Positions 8,288 to 17,892 of a stretch of 64,000 nucleotides of DNA are shown piece after piece. This stretch comes from CAWCAW01 sp963793645 (GTDB taxonomy: Bacteria; Actinomycetota; Acidimicrobiia; Acidimicrobiales; UBA8190). Positions within the stretch are counted from its first letter, which is position 1. Each line of letters starts with the position of its first letter. The notes under the pieces are model-generated. The model was not told the origin of the DNA. It made no database searches and saw nothing but the letters and a program-made list of their open reading frames with translations. The stretch lies in NCBI GenBank assembly GCA_963793645.1, contig CAWCAW010000007.1, forward strand, positions 372,001 to 436,000. Direction: 5' to 3'. The translations under genes were made by a program, and so were the position numbers.

Positions 8288-10185
8288 GCGCTCTCCTCGC
8301 CCCTCTCGACAAGCCAGGCTAGCAATCGAGTCGCGGCTTGGGCGCCCCGACCCGGCATGTCCAGGTCATCGAGGTCACGGCGTACTTTGGCAGTCACCGA
8401 GGCCACCTCTGCGTAGCTCTGTGGCGACAAGCGCGCTTGCGCCTCGACTTCTGCCAGGGCGCGTCGAGTTGCGATGCGAACGAGTTGCACCACCACACCA
8501 TCGGCATCCGCAACCGGTTCCTCAACTGCCAGTCTTCGTAAAAGTCTCGCCACGGGCGGGTCGTCGTCCACCGCGGCGGGCTCCTCGTCTCCTGTCGACG
8601 AGCTCGCCACCACGGCAACGGCACCGGCCTCCGAAGCCGACCCTTCGGCCTCCTCGATGGCCTCGTGCAGGCTGTCGGCGGTCATCAAGGCTTCGAAGGC
8701 GGCGCGTTGCAACGGATCCGAGAAGAGCACGGGCTCGAGCCTGTCCCCCACTAGTTCGGGATGGTGCACCGTCAAGCGCAGTGCTTCGAGGCCGGGGCGC
8801 AAGGCGGCCTCGCCGCGGTGCGGGCCACCGCGTGCCCCGTTGACTCGAGACTGCCCATTACCCGACGGCGCCGCGACACGCAGTGCGGCGCCCTCCAACA
8901 GCGGCCGCAACGTGGCGGCATCAAGACGGCAGCGGTCGGCCACCACCATCAGATACTGGTCGCGCACCAAGTCGTTGGGATGTTCGGCCACCACGGCCGT
9001 GGCCGCTTCGGCGGCCTTGGCCCGTCCTTCGAGGGTGCGCAGATCGGCGGCTTCGAGCACGCGCTCCAAGCGAAACAGCAAAAACGGCTTGGCATCGGCG
9101 ACGGCCCGGCGCAACGCATCGGGGTCTTGGCGCACTAAATCAGCGGGATCGGTCCCCGGCGGCAAGGTGGCCACGGCCACATCCACTTCGTGGTGGCGTT
9201 CCCACTCATAGACACGGCCGGCGCCGGCTTGTCCCGCCGTATCGGCGTCATAGGCCAGCACCAATCGGCGAGCGAAGTTCCCCAGTACTCGGAAGTGCTC
9301 TTCGCCCAACGCCGTGCCACACGTCGCTACGGCACGCGGCAACCCCGCCTCGAAAAAAGCGATGACGTCGGTGTAGCCCTCGCAGACGATGACTTCCGTG
9401 CTCGCCACCACGTCTTGTTTGGCCCAGTTGAGGCCGTACAAGGTGCGCCGCTTGGAGTAAATGGGTCCTTCGGCGGAGTTCTTGTACTTCGGCCCGACGG
9501 GGCCGTCACTCGACGCGCTGGCCCCCAGGGGTGGGGGGAGGATGCGTCCGCCCAGGGCGACTGCCTTACCGGACGGATCGAAGATGGGGAACATCAATCG
9601 AGCCCGGAATGAATCCTGCTTGCGGCCGCGCCGGTTGACGAAACCGAGGCCGGAATCGACGAGCACCTTCTCACCGACACCGAGGTGCCGGGCCAGCGAG
9701 TCCCATTCGTCGGGCGCCCACCCCAGGCGGAACTGGCGCACCACGTCGCCGTCATATCCCCGCGAACGCAGGTAGTCGCGAGCCGGACCGGCGTCGGCCG
9801 CCGACACCAAGCGCTCGTGATAGAAGACGACGGCTTTCTCCATGGCGTCGAACAGCGGGGCGCGGCGCTGGCGCTCGGCAGAGACGGCCTCGTCTTCGGT
9901 GATGATGATCCCAGCCCGATCGGCCAGGCGGCGCACGGCTTCGACGAAGTCGAGGTGCTCGACGTCGCGCACAAAGGTGATGGCGTCACCCGAGCGCTGG
10001 CAGCCGAAGCAGTAGTACACCCCTATTTCCGCGTTGACGCTGAAGGAGGGGGACTTCTCCTGGTGAAACGGGCACAGCCCGACCCAACGCGTCCCCTGGC
10101 GCTTCAGCCCGGCGTGCTCGGAGATGAGCGCCACGATGTCGGTGGCGGCCCGGACCCGAGCGACGTCCTCATCGGCGATGGCCAC
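8284..10185 (-). CDS. dnaG: DNA primase DnaG
   Basis: A 633-residue replicative primase that makes RNA primers at the fork. The N-terminal CHC2 zinc finger has CPFH at about residue 40 and CFGC about 20 residues later. The RNA polymerase core follows, then a TOPRIM domain (VIVCEGYTDVIAFFEAG with the later DAD motif in LVLAYDADTAG), and a divergent C-terminal helicase-interaction region. The GTG at 10185 is chosen because conserved primase sequence begins there (AIADEDVARVRAATDI) and a TACGGT -10 box sits 7 bases upstream, suggesting a leaderless mRNA. Longer in-frame starts add only Arg/Pro-rich non-coding-like sequence. The stop overlaps the rpoD start. Confidence 0.96.
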   Translation of the reverse strand: MAIADEDVARVRAATDIVALISEHAGLKRQGTRWVGLCPFHQEKSPSFSVNAEIGVYYCFGCQRSGDAITFVRDVEHLDFVEAVRRLADRAGIIITEDEAVSAERQRRAPLFDAMEKAVVFYHERLVSAADAGPARDYLRSRGYDGDVVRQFRLGWAPDEWDSLARHLGVGEKVLVDSGLGFVNRRGRKQDSFRARLMFPIFDPSGKAVALGGRILPPPLGASASSDGPVGPKYKNSAEGPIYSKRRTLYGLNWAKQDVVASTEVIVCEGYTDVIAFFEAGLPRAVATCGTALGEEHFRVLGNFARRLVLAYDADTAGQAGAGRVYEWERHHEVDVAVATLPPGTDPADLVRQDPDALRRAVADAKPFLLFRLERVLEAADLRTLEGRAKAAEAATAVVAEHPNDLVRDQYLMVVADRCRLDAATLRPLLEGAALRVAAPSGNGQSRVNGARGGPHRGEAALRPGLEALRLTVHHPELVGDRLEPVLFSDPLQRAAFEALMTADSLHEAIEEAEGSASEAGAVAVVASSSTGDEEPAAVDDDPPVARLLRRLAVEEPVADADGVVVQLVRIATRRALAEVEAQARLSPQSYAEVASVTAKVRRDLDDLDMPGRGAQAATRLLAWLVERGEESA

Positions 10186-10192
10186 ACACCGG

Positions 10193-10198
10193 ACCGTA
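10193..10198 (-). promoter_or_regulatory. -10 box for leaderless dnaG
   Basis: TACGGT on the minus strand, 7 bases before the GTG start at 10185. It matches the TANNNT pattern seen before many starts in this window. Confidence 0.5.
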
Positions 10199-10243
10199 CC
10201 GCGCCACTCTGACAGCGGTGCCCGGCGACGCCGGGGCCTGGGC

Positions 10244-12996
10244 CTATGCGGAGCGAGAGGCCGAGCGACGGCGAGAGGCGCCCGAGCCCGTTTTGGGCGC
10301 CTCGAAAAGACCTTCGAGCACAGCGTGGGCGGCGGAGAGCCGGGCAATGGGCACCCGGTAGGGCGAGCAGCTCACGTAGTCCAACCCGGCGCTGGCGAAG
10401 AGCCGGATCGACTCGGGATCGCCCCCGTGCTCGCCGCACACGCCGATCTTCAACGTGGGCCGCGTGGCTCGACCCCGCGCCACGGCCAGCCGGACCAGTT
10501 CACCCACGCCATCGGGGTCGATGGTCTCGAAGGGGTTGTGGGGAAGCAGGCCTTGCTCCAGGTACGCCGTCATCATGCGGCCCTCGACGTCGTCTCGGGA
10601 GAACCCGAAGGTCATCTGGGTGAGGTCGTTGGTGCCGAAGGAGAAGAACTCGGCCACCTCGGCGATCTCATCGGCCCGCAACGCAGCCCGGGGGTCTCGA
10701 TCATGGTGCCGATGAGAACCTTGAGCGGGGCCGGGCGCGTGGCCGACTTGGCTTGGGCCGACTTGGATTGGGCCGACTTGGCTTTGGTCGACTTGGCTTT
10801 GGACGCGGCGAGTGTCTCGGCCACCGCCTTTTTCACCCACCCGGCGGCCATCGCCATCTCCTGCTTGTTCACCGTCAGCGGGATCATGATCTCGATGACG
10901 GGCTTACCCCCCTTGGCGGCGCGCTCGACGGCGGCCTCCATCAGGGCCCGTACCTGCATGGCATAGAGACCGGGCTTGATCACACCCAAGCGCACGCCAC
11001 GAGTGCCGAGCATGGGGTTGAACTCGTGCCATTGCTGAGCGGCCTCGTAGAGCGCCTGCTCTTCGTCGGTCAGCCCCACGGTGGCTTCTTTGATGGCGAG
11101 CTCGGCGGTGTCGGGAAGGAACTCGTGCAACGGCGGGTCGAGAAGCCGCACGGTGATGGGCAGACCGTCCATGGCCTTGAGGATGTCGATGAAGTCGGCG
11201 CGCTGGGCCACTCGAAGCTGTTCGAGGGCGGCTTCCTCCTCAGCCGGCGTGTCGGCCAGGATCATGCGGCGCACGATGGGCAGGCGGTCCTCGGCCAGGA
11301 ACATGTGCTCGGTCCGGCACAGGCCGATGCCTTCGGCACCGAGGTCGCGGGCGTTATCGGCATCGGCACCGGTGTCGGCGTTGGCGCGCACCTTGAGATG
11401 GCCGCGACGGATGGTGTCGCACCAACTGAGCACGGTCTCGAATTCGACGGGCGGTTTCGCTTCTGACAACACCAGCTCGCCCACCACCACGTCGCCCGAG
11501 GTGCCGTCGAGCGAGATCCACTCTCCCTCTTTGACCACGGTGCTGCCCACCGCGAAGGACTTGCCGGTGATGCGCACCTTTTCGGCGCCGACCACGGCCG
11601 GCTTGCCCCATCCCCGAGCCACCACCGCCGCGTGCGACACCAGTCCACCGCGAGCGGTGAGAATTCCTTGGGCGGCGAGCATGCCGTGGACGTCGTCGGG
11701 CGACGTCTCGCTGCGCACCAAGATGACCCGCTCCCCGCCCGCCGCGGCCGCGGCAGCCTCGTCGGCGGTGAAGTACACCCGACCCACCGCGGCGCCGGGC
11801 GAAGCCGCCAAGCCCCGGGTGATGGCCGTGTAATTCTTGGAGGCGAATTGCGGGTGCAACACCTGGTCGAGATGCTCGGCGGACACTCGGCCCACCGCTT
11901 CGGCGTGGGTGAGGCGGATGCCGGCGTCCTTGGTCATCTCCACCGCCATACGCAACGCGGCGCGGCCCGTGCGCTTGCCCACACGGGTCTGCAGCATCCA
12001 CAGCTTTCCTTGTTCGATGGTGAACTCGGTGTCGCACATGTCGCGGTAGTGGCGCTCGAGGCGGGCGAAGATGGCCAGGAGCTCGGCGTGGACGGCGGGG
12101 AACTTTCGCTTCAGAGCCGACAGCGGCTCGGTGTTGCGTATCCCGGCCACGACGTCCTCGCCTTGGGCGTTGACGAGAAAGTCGCCGTATTCGCCTTTGG
12201 CTCCCGTGGCCGGGTCGCGGGTGAAACCCACCCCGGTGCCCGACTCGTCGTCGCGATTGCCGAACACCATGGCCTGCACGTTGACGGCGGTGCCGAGATC
12301 GTGCGAGATGCCTTCGTGGTCGCGATAGGCGATGGCACGCGGCCCGTTCCAGGACTTGAAGACGGCTTCGATGGCGCCGGTGAGCTGATCGGCGGGGTCC
12401 TGAGGAAAAGCGCGGCCCGTGCGCTCGCGCACGATCTGCTTGTAGGCGTCGACCAACGTGTGCAGTTCTTCCAGCGGCAGCTGGGCATCGGCGATGACGC
12501 CGGCTCGTTCTTTGGCCTGCTCGAGGAGGATGTCGAAGAGCTCACCGTCGAGACCCAGCACGATGCGGCCGTACATCGACACAAAGCGGCGATACGAGTC
12601 GTAGGCAAAGCGCTCGTCGTCGGTGGCCTTGGCCAGCCCCACCACTGACTTGTCATTGAGGCCCAGGTTCAAGACGGTGTCCATCATCCCCGGCATGGAG
12701 AACTTCGCTCCCGAGCGCACGCTCACCAGGAGGGGGTCGACAGGATCACCGAGGGTGGCCCCCATTTTCCTCTCGAGACGACCTCGGGCCCGGGCCACTT
12801 GCGCCGACAGCCCTTCGGGCCAGCCGCCGTCCATGTAGGCGCGGCACGCGTCGGTGCTGATGGTGAACCCGTGGGGGACCGGCAGACCAAGTACCGACGT
12901 CATCTCGGCCAGGTTGGCGCCCTTGCCGCCGAGAAGATCTTTCATCTCCATCGGTGGGCGGCGGTGCTTGTGGTCGAAGTCGTAGACGAACGGCAT
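10244..12996 (-). CDS. ppdK: Pyruvate phosphate dikinase (apparent frameshift near 10690)
   Basis: About 918 residues when one missing base in the C/G run at 10690-10694 is restored. The first frame ends at 10612, and the C-terminal barrel continues in another frame to 10244 (ADEIAEVAEFFSFGTNDLTQ, then CGEHGGDP). It interconverts pyruvate + ATP + phosphate and PEP + AMP + pyrophosphate in the cytosol. The N-terminal nucleotide-binding domain includes the GGKGANLAEM loop, the phospho-His domain has GGLVSHAAVVARG (His near residue 453), and the PEP/pyruvate TIM barrel has GLCRTEHMF. The ATG at 12996 has a perfect AGGAGG 7 bases upstream. Odd feature: a Lys/Ser/Ala pentapeptide repeat (residues about 732-751) inserted in the barrel, from a 15-bp tandem repeat. 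Confidence 0.93.
10742..10801. repeat. Four 15-bp tandem repeats inside ppdK
   Basis: Units at 10742-10756, 10757-10771, 10772-10786 and 10787-10801, consensus GCCGACTTGGCTTGG on the plus strand. They encode a reiterated (Q/K)-(A/S)-K-S-(A/T) pentapeptide in PPDK. The repeat is in frame and probably a solvent-exposed linker expansion. Confidence 0.85.
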
Positions 12997-13121
12997 GAAG
13001 CCTCCTGAAAGGACCAGCAGGGAACGCACGAGAGCCTAATGGCCGCACACCGTGGCCTTGGCCACGGGCCGTGCCGGGCCGGGGCAAGGGGGGCCGGCCG
13101 GGTGGGCCGGCCTGAGCGGTG

Positions 13122-14466
13122 CTACGTGACGGGCGAGCGCCTCGCCAGGCGGTTGGCGATTTCGGCCGACAACGCGTCGATCGGCACCCGCACCTGCTCG
13201 GTGGTGTCCCGCTCCCGGATGGTGACGGCGCCGTCCTCGAGGGAATCGAAGTCAACGGTCACACAAAACGGTGTACCCACCTCGTCCTGGCGCCGATAGC
13301 GCTTGCCGATGGACTGCGTCAGGTCGTAGTCGCAGTCGGCCACCGGCGCAATGGCGTCGAGCACCTGACGCGACAACGGCTCGAGGGTGTCGTTCTTCGA
13401 CAGCGGGAGCACGGCCACCTGATAGGGCGCCAAGCGGGGGTCGAGATGCAAGACGGTGCGCTTCTCCCCGCCCACCTCGTCCTCGTCGTACGCGCTCAGT
13501 AGGAACGCCATCATGGTGCGAGTGGCGCCGGCGGCCGGTTCGATGACGTAGGGCACGTACCGTTCTCCGGTGGCCTGGTCGAAGTACTCGAGCTTCTCCC
13601 CCGACGCGGCGGCATGCGCCTTGAGGTCAAAGTCGGTGCGGTTGGCGATGCCCTCGAGCTCGTCCCAACCCCACGGGAAAAGAAACTCCACGTCGGCCGT
13701 GGCAACCGAATAGTGCGAGAGCTCGTCGGCGTCGTGGTGGCGCAGGCGGAGCTTGTCGGTGGGGATGCCCAAGTCGAGATACCACTGCATGCGCTGATCG
13801 AGCCAGTACTCGAACCACGTGTCGGCTTCGGCGGGAGGGACGAAGTACTCCATCTCCATCTGCTCGAACTCCCGGGTGCGGAACACGAAGTTCTGCGGGG
13901 TGATCTCGTTGCGAAACGACTTGCCCACCTGGGCGATGCCGAAAGGGGGCTTCTTGCGCGTGGTCTGGAGCACGTTGAGGAAGTTCACGAACATGCCTTG
14001 CGCAGTTTCGGGACGGAGGTAGGCCACGGTGGCGTCCTCCTCCACCGGGCCGGCAAAGGTCTTGAACATGAGGTTGAAGGCACGCGGCGTCGGTGAGGTC
14101 GCTCGAGCCACAGTTGGGGCAGGTCCCCTCGATCTTGTCGGCTCGCCACCGCTCGTGGCAGTTGCGGCAGTCGACCATGGGATCGCTGAAGTTGGCCAAG
14201 TGCCCCGATGCCGTCCAGATGCTCGGGGACGACAAGATGGCGGCGTCGAGACCCACGACGTCCTGGCGCAACTGCACCATCGACCGCCACCACGCGTTCT
14301 TGACGTTGCGCAGCATGTTGACGCCGAGGGGGCCGTAGTCGTAGGTGGAGCGGAACCCTCCGTAGATCTCAGCGGAGGGGAAGATGAAGCCTCGCCGCTT
14401 GCACAGGTTGACGACCTTGTCAGTAAGGCCGCCGGGATCAGAGGTGACGTCGACGGCTTCGCTCAT
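13122..14466 (-). CDS. glyS: Glycyl-tRNA synthetase, class II (apparent frameshift near 14088)
   Basis: About 447 residues after removing one extra base at about 14088, which restores the junction LTDPRAFNLMFKT. It charges tRNA-Gly and is the single-chain alpha2 type. The N-terminal part has RGFIFPSAEIYGG and DYGPLG, plus a CxxC pair set (CRNC, CPNC). Class II motif 2 (FRNEITPQNFVFRTREFEQ) and motif 3 (AAGATRTMMAFL) are in the downstream frame, and the anticodon-binding domain with APYQVAVLPL closes the protein. The ATG at 14466 directly abuts the hemW stop (14467-14469), so the genes form one operon. Both halves are highly conserved, so the break is probably a sequence error. Confidence 0.93.
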
Positions 14467-15558
14467 TCAGGGGAGGCTACTGGGCAACCGCAGACGCGCC
14501 GTCACCTCGTTGGCGAGCAGCCGCCCCCGCACCGTCAATACGGCCCGATCACCGTGGTGATCGACAAGGCCACCTCGGACCAAATCGTCAGGCACCACCG
14601 ACGAGGGCACTCCTTCAACCGTGCGTAACGCCAAGGCGAGGCCCTCGAATATCCGTTCCTCGTCGCTCAAGTCCTCGGCTACGGCCAGCGCCGAGCGACC
14701 GGCGCGGCGCGCCTCGATGTAGCGCTCGGGGGTGCGGACGTTCCACCACCGGCGCCCGGCACGATGGGAGTGGGCGGCGCAGCCGATGCCCCGGTAGTCG
14801 CCTTGGCGCCAGTAGAGCTGGTTGTGCCGGCACTCATGACCGGGCATGGCCCAGTTCGACACCTCGTACCAGCGGTAGCCGGCCTCGCTCAGCACGGCAT
14901 CGGCCATCTCGTAACGAGCCGCCAGCACGTCGTCATCGGGATGGCGCGCCGTATCGGCCTGCAGAGGCGTCCCCGGCTCGACGGTGAGCGCGTAGGCGCT
15001 GACATGCGTCGGGCGAGGCTCGAGGGCGAGCACCCGCGCCAAGGTCTGGCGCCAGTCATCGTCGCTCTCGCCGGCGCCGCCGAAGATGAGGTCGACGTTG
15101 ACCGACGTCCACCCCACCACACCAGCCATCGACAACGCGGCGGTCACCGAGTCGGCGCCATGGCGCCGCCCGAGCCCGTCGAGCACATGCGGGACCATGG
15201 ACTGCACCCCGAACGAGACACGGTTCACTCCGGCCGCCTGCCACGTCGAGAAGCGCTCGGGAGAGGCGTCCTCGGGATTGCATTCCACCGTCACCTCGGC
15301 GCCCACACGTCGGGGTACGGCGTCGATGATGGCAGCGAGGAGCTCGGCGGCCAGTCGCGACGGCGTGCCCCCTCCGACGAACACGCTCGTAGCCGGCGCC
15401 ATGCCCTCATCGGATACTGCCGCCCGTATCTCTTCGATGCAGGCCGCCGCGTAGTCCTCCATGAGGTGGTCGCGGTCCGTATAGGTGGCAAATGCGCAGT
15501 AATCACAGCGCGCCGCGCAAAAAGGCACGTGCACGTAGACGCCGAAGGGCTCGTCCAT
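14467..15558 (-). CDS. hemW: HemW-like radical SAM protein (haem chaperone)
   Basis: A 363-residue radical SAM enzyme with the CxxxCxxC cluster motif (CAARCDYC, residues about 14-21) after YVHVPFC, which is characteristic of the HemN/HemW branch. Further family motifs are VFVGGGTPS, VECNPED and RVSFGVQS. The C-terminal HemN domain includes NWAMPGHECRHNQ. True HemN has an additional N-terminal extension; the length here and the CxxxCxxC spacing favour HemW, a haem-trafficking protein, over coproporphyrinogen dehydrogenase. It begins 15 bases after recO and ends against glyS, in a translationally packed operon. Confidence 0.88.
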   Translation of the reverse strand: MDEPFGVYVHVPFCAARCDYCAFATYTDRDHLMEDYAAACIEEIRAAVSDEGMAPATSVFVGGGTPSRLAAELLAAIIDAVPRRVGAEVTVECNPEDASPERFSTWQAAGVNRVSFGVQSMVPHVLDGLGRRHGADSVTAALSMAGVVGWTSVNVDLIFGGAGESDDDWRQTLARVLALEPRPTHVSAYALTVEPGTPLQADTARHPDDDVLAARYEMADAVLSEAGYRWYEVSNWAMPGHECRHNQLYWRQGDYRGIGCAAHSHRAGRRWWNVRTPERYIEARRAGRSALAVAEDLSDEERIFEGLALALRTVEGVPSSVVPDDLVRGGLVDHHGDRAVLTVRGRLLANEVTARLRLPSSLP

Positions 15559-15573
15559 TGTTAACTCATGCGG

Positions 15574-16291
15574 CTAGGTCATGGGGCCGACACGCACACT
15601 GCGCAAGCGGCGGTCGAGGTGGACCTCCATTGCCTCGGTGGCGAGATCGGTCACCTCGACGGTGAGCGGACCGGCCGGCACCTCGAGCGCGGAGGCCAGC
15701 CCTCCACCGAGAATGCGGCGCACCAGTTCGAGCGCACCAGCCGAGATGGCCCGCCCCCGACGGCACGTGCGGCACAGCACGCCCCCTTCGGTCATGTCGA
15801 AGGCGACGAGGTCCTCGGTATCACCGCAGGACACGCATTCGTCGATCACGGGTGCCGAACCTTCTAGGGCTAAGACCTTGAGGAGAAAGGCGGGGACGAG
15901 CAGGGCGGCGTCCGACGCTTCCAGGGCGCGCAATGCACCCACCACCATGTCGTAGAGCCGGGGGTTGGCATGACCCTCTTGCGAGAGCTGATCGGTGGCC
16001 TCGAGCACCGTGTAGGCCTTGGCGACTCGGCCGAGGTCTTCGCGGACATTGCGGAAGGCGTCGACGACCTCGACCTGATTGACGATGTCGAGTTCCCGAC
16101 CCTGCCAGCACAGCATGGTCAGGTGGCTCATGACCTCGAGACGACCGCCGAATTTGGACGTGGTGCGGCGCACGCCCTTGGCCACCGCCCGCACCTTGCC
16201 GTGACCCTTCGGTCATCATGGTGACGATGCGGTCGGCCTCGCCCAACCGCAAGGTGCGCAGCACGACACCCTCGTCGCGATAGAGCGTCAC
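15574..16291 (-). CDS. recO: DNA repair protein RecO (apparent frameshift near 16205)
   Basis: About 238 residues once one extra C in the plus-strand CCC at 16205-16207 is removed; this joins VTMMTEG to HGKVRAVAKG. RecO loads RecA onto SSB-coated DNA with RecR. The N-terminal OB fold starts YRDEGVVLRT, and the C-terminal helical domain has a zinc-type CxxC...CxxC (CVSCGD, CRTC). The GTG at 16291 overlaps the uppS stop (GTGA). Position between uppS/era and hemW/glyS is typical for Actinobacteria. Confidence 0.92.
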
Positions 16292-17325
16292 GTCCCCATT
16301 GTCCCGCCGTCGGTGCTCTCGGGCTGGGCAGGCTCGGGCTCGGGCTGCATCTCCTCGGGCTCGGGCTGGGACTGGGCGCCCCCGGGGACGTAGGGGGCCT
16401 TGGTCGGCGTGGCACGTCCCCCCATCAGGTTCCCGAGCAGGGTCATGACGACGATGGCGCCGATGGTGACGAGGATGGCGGCGGCCGCTACCGCCCCAGC
16501 CACGGCCAGCACGATAAGGGCGCCGATCACCACCACCCCGAGCACCCAGGCGTAGACCTTCACGGTCCGGGTCACTCGCACACCGCCGTAGCGCCGCTCG
16601 CGGCGCTGGAACTCGGCCACCGCCGCAAACAGGTCCTGGCGCCGGAAGTCAGGCCACAACACGTCGGTGAAGACGAGCTCCGAGTACGCCAGCTGCCACA
16701 ACAAGAAGTTGGAGATGCGGTACTCGCCCGAGGTACGGATGACCAGATCGGGGTCGGGCAGGTCCGGGTAAGTAGAGATGGGCGGCGATGGTGCGCTCGT
16801 CGATCTTGTCGGCCGGCGTGCCGTCGGCGTACCAGCTGGCCGGACGGCGTCGACGATCTCGGCCCGGCCGCCGTAGTTGAACGCCATGGTGAGGGTCATG
16901 CGGGTATTGGCCCGGGTCAGCTCCACGGACTCGTCCATGCGCCGCAGCACACGGCGCGGCACCCGCCAGTCGCGTCGACCGGCGAACCGGATGCGCACCC
17001 CCTTGTCGTTGAGCTCGTCGCGCCGTCGCATGAGGAGCGACTCGTTGAATCCCATCAGGTACCGGACCTCGTCGTGAGGCCGGCGCCAGTTCTCGGTGGA
17101 GAAGGCGAACATGGTCAGCCACTTGACGCCGATTTCGAGGGCGCCCTCGACCGCATCGAGGAGGGCCTCTTCTCCTGCCGCATGCCCTTCGGTGCGGGCC
17201 AAGCCCCGTCGACTGGCCCAGCGCCCGTTGCCGTCCATGACGCAGGCAATGTGCGTGGGTATGCGCTCGCCCCGGTCACCGCCTCTCGGCCGATCGGGGC
17301 GCAGGCGGTCCGAGGAGCGGGGCAC
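16288..17325 (-). CDS. uppS: Undecaprenyl diphosphate synthase with extra C-terminal membrane tail
   Basis: Makes the C55 lipid carrier for peptidoglycan from FPP and IPP. The catalytic motif THIACVMDGNGRWA (Asp31) is intact, as are FAFSTENWRRP and DLVIRTSGEYRISNFLLWQ. Two compensating indels seem to lie at about 16841-16844 and 16770, so about 25 residues between them are misread; the correct frame there reads ASWYADGTPADKIDERT. The core ends near residue 250 with RRERRYGG. About 95 more residues follow: two closely spaced hydrophobic segments (about 255-305) and a Pro/Glu-rich tail, not part of the usual enzyme. The GTG start at 17325 has a TAGCTT box 8 bases upstream. The stop overlaps recO. 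Confidence 0.9.
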   Translation of the reverse strand: MPRSSDRLRPDRPRGGDRGERIPTHIACVMDGNGRWASRRGLARTEGHAAGEEALLDAVEGALEIGVKWLTMFAFSTENWRRPHDEVRYLMGFNESLLMRRRDELNDKGVRIRFAGRRDWRVPRRVLRRMDESVELTRANTRMTLTMAFNYGGRAEIVDAVRPAGTPTARRPTRSTSAPSPPISTYPDLPDPDLVIRTSGEYRISNFLLWQLAYSELVFTDVLWPDFRRQDLFAAVAEFQRRERRYGGVRVTRTVKVYAWVLGVVVIGALIVLAVAGAVAAAAILVTIGAIVVMTLLGNLMGGRATPTKAPYVPGGAQSQPEPEEMQPEPEPAQPESTDGGTMGT

Positions 17326-17333
17326 AGGTCGCG

Positions 17334-17339
17334 AAGCTA
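17334..17339 (-). promoter_or_regulatory. -10 box for leaderless uppS
   Basis: TAGCTT on the minus strand, 8 bases before the GTG at 17325. It would drive the uppS-recO-hemW-glyS cluster. Confidence 0.45.
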
Positions 17340-17379
17340 CAGCCAGTCTTGATGGCCGTATCGCCCCAGGCGCGCCAAC

Positions 17380-17405
17380 GCCGGGCGACCCATAGGCCGC
17401 CCGGC
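17380..17405 (-). terminator. Hairpin after the cold-shock gene
   Basis: An 8-bp stem (GCCGGGCG at 17380-17387, CGCCCGGC at 17398-17405) with a 10-base loop, 25 bases after the cold-shock stop and before uppS. It has no U-tract. It would separate the cold-shock transcript from the uppS operon. Confidence 0.45.
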
Positions 17406-17430
17406 GCCGGGTTCCTGCAAGTTTTGGTTA

Positions 17431-17634
17431 TTAGAGCTTGCGGACCTTGGTGGCCTGAGGCCCCTTGGCACCCGCCGTCGACTCGAAGTCAACGCGCTCA
17501 CCTTCGACGAGCTCACGGTATCCCGTGCCCTCGATGGATGAGAAGTGGACGAATACGTCGGGCGATCCGTCGTCAGGAGTGACGAACCCGTAGCCCTTCG
17601 TCGAGTTGAACCACTTCACTACACCTTCTGCCAT
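17431..17634 (-). CDS. Cold-shock protein (CspA family)
   Basis: A 67-residue single OB-fold RNA chaperone. The RNP1 motif KGYGFVT and RNP2 motif VFVHFSSI are intact, and the N-terminus GVVKWFNSTKGYGF is typical. The ATG at 17634 is used rather than a longer frame because the family starts here and AAAGG lies 8 bases upstream. About 258 bases upstream have no gene; this region may hold the long 5' leader usual for csp genes, but I cannot identify a cold-box. Single-gene unit with a hairpin downstream. Confidence 0.95.
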   Translation of the reverse strand: MAEGVVKWFNSTKGYGFVTPDDGSPDVFVHFSSIEGTGYRELVEGERVDFESTAGAKGPQATKVRKL

Positions 17635-17892
17635 TATCGATACCTTTGTCCTTTTCTCCACGCATGTCGACTGCACTTGCGGGAGACCAAAGTCAACCGA
17701 CAACGGCGAAGGGCCCTGCGTGATCCACCGATCGCTAGGGGCGAAGCGTAGTCCAAGGCCCTGCAGATTTGCACGTACTGGGCGGCGGCCCGCCCTGGCG
17801 ACGGGGTCGGTGAGATCGGGCCGCCGGGTCCAGAGGGCTCCATCCGCCTCGGCGAGCGCCGCCCCGAGACCTCCACCGGAGGCGGGCGGAGG

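Noticed and set aside
6761..8416. 551-codon plus-strand frame opposite rpoD
   Set aside because: Mirror of the sigma factor; overlaps the tRNA-Asn end and has no recognisable domain.
10685..10695. Programmed ribosomal frameshift in ppdK
   Set aside because: No slippery heptamer with a downstream pseudoknot is evident, and nine similar breaks occur in unrelated genes, which fits sequence error better.
10244..10840. Separate PEP-utilising C-terminal protein
   Set aside because: It is the PPDK C-terminus displaced by a missing base at about 10690; its own first 50 residues are out-of-frame repeat sequence.
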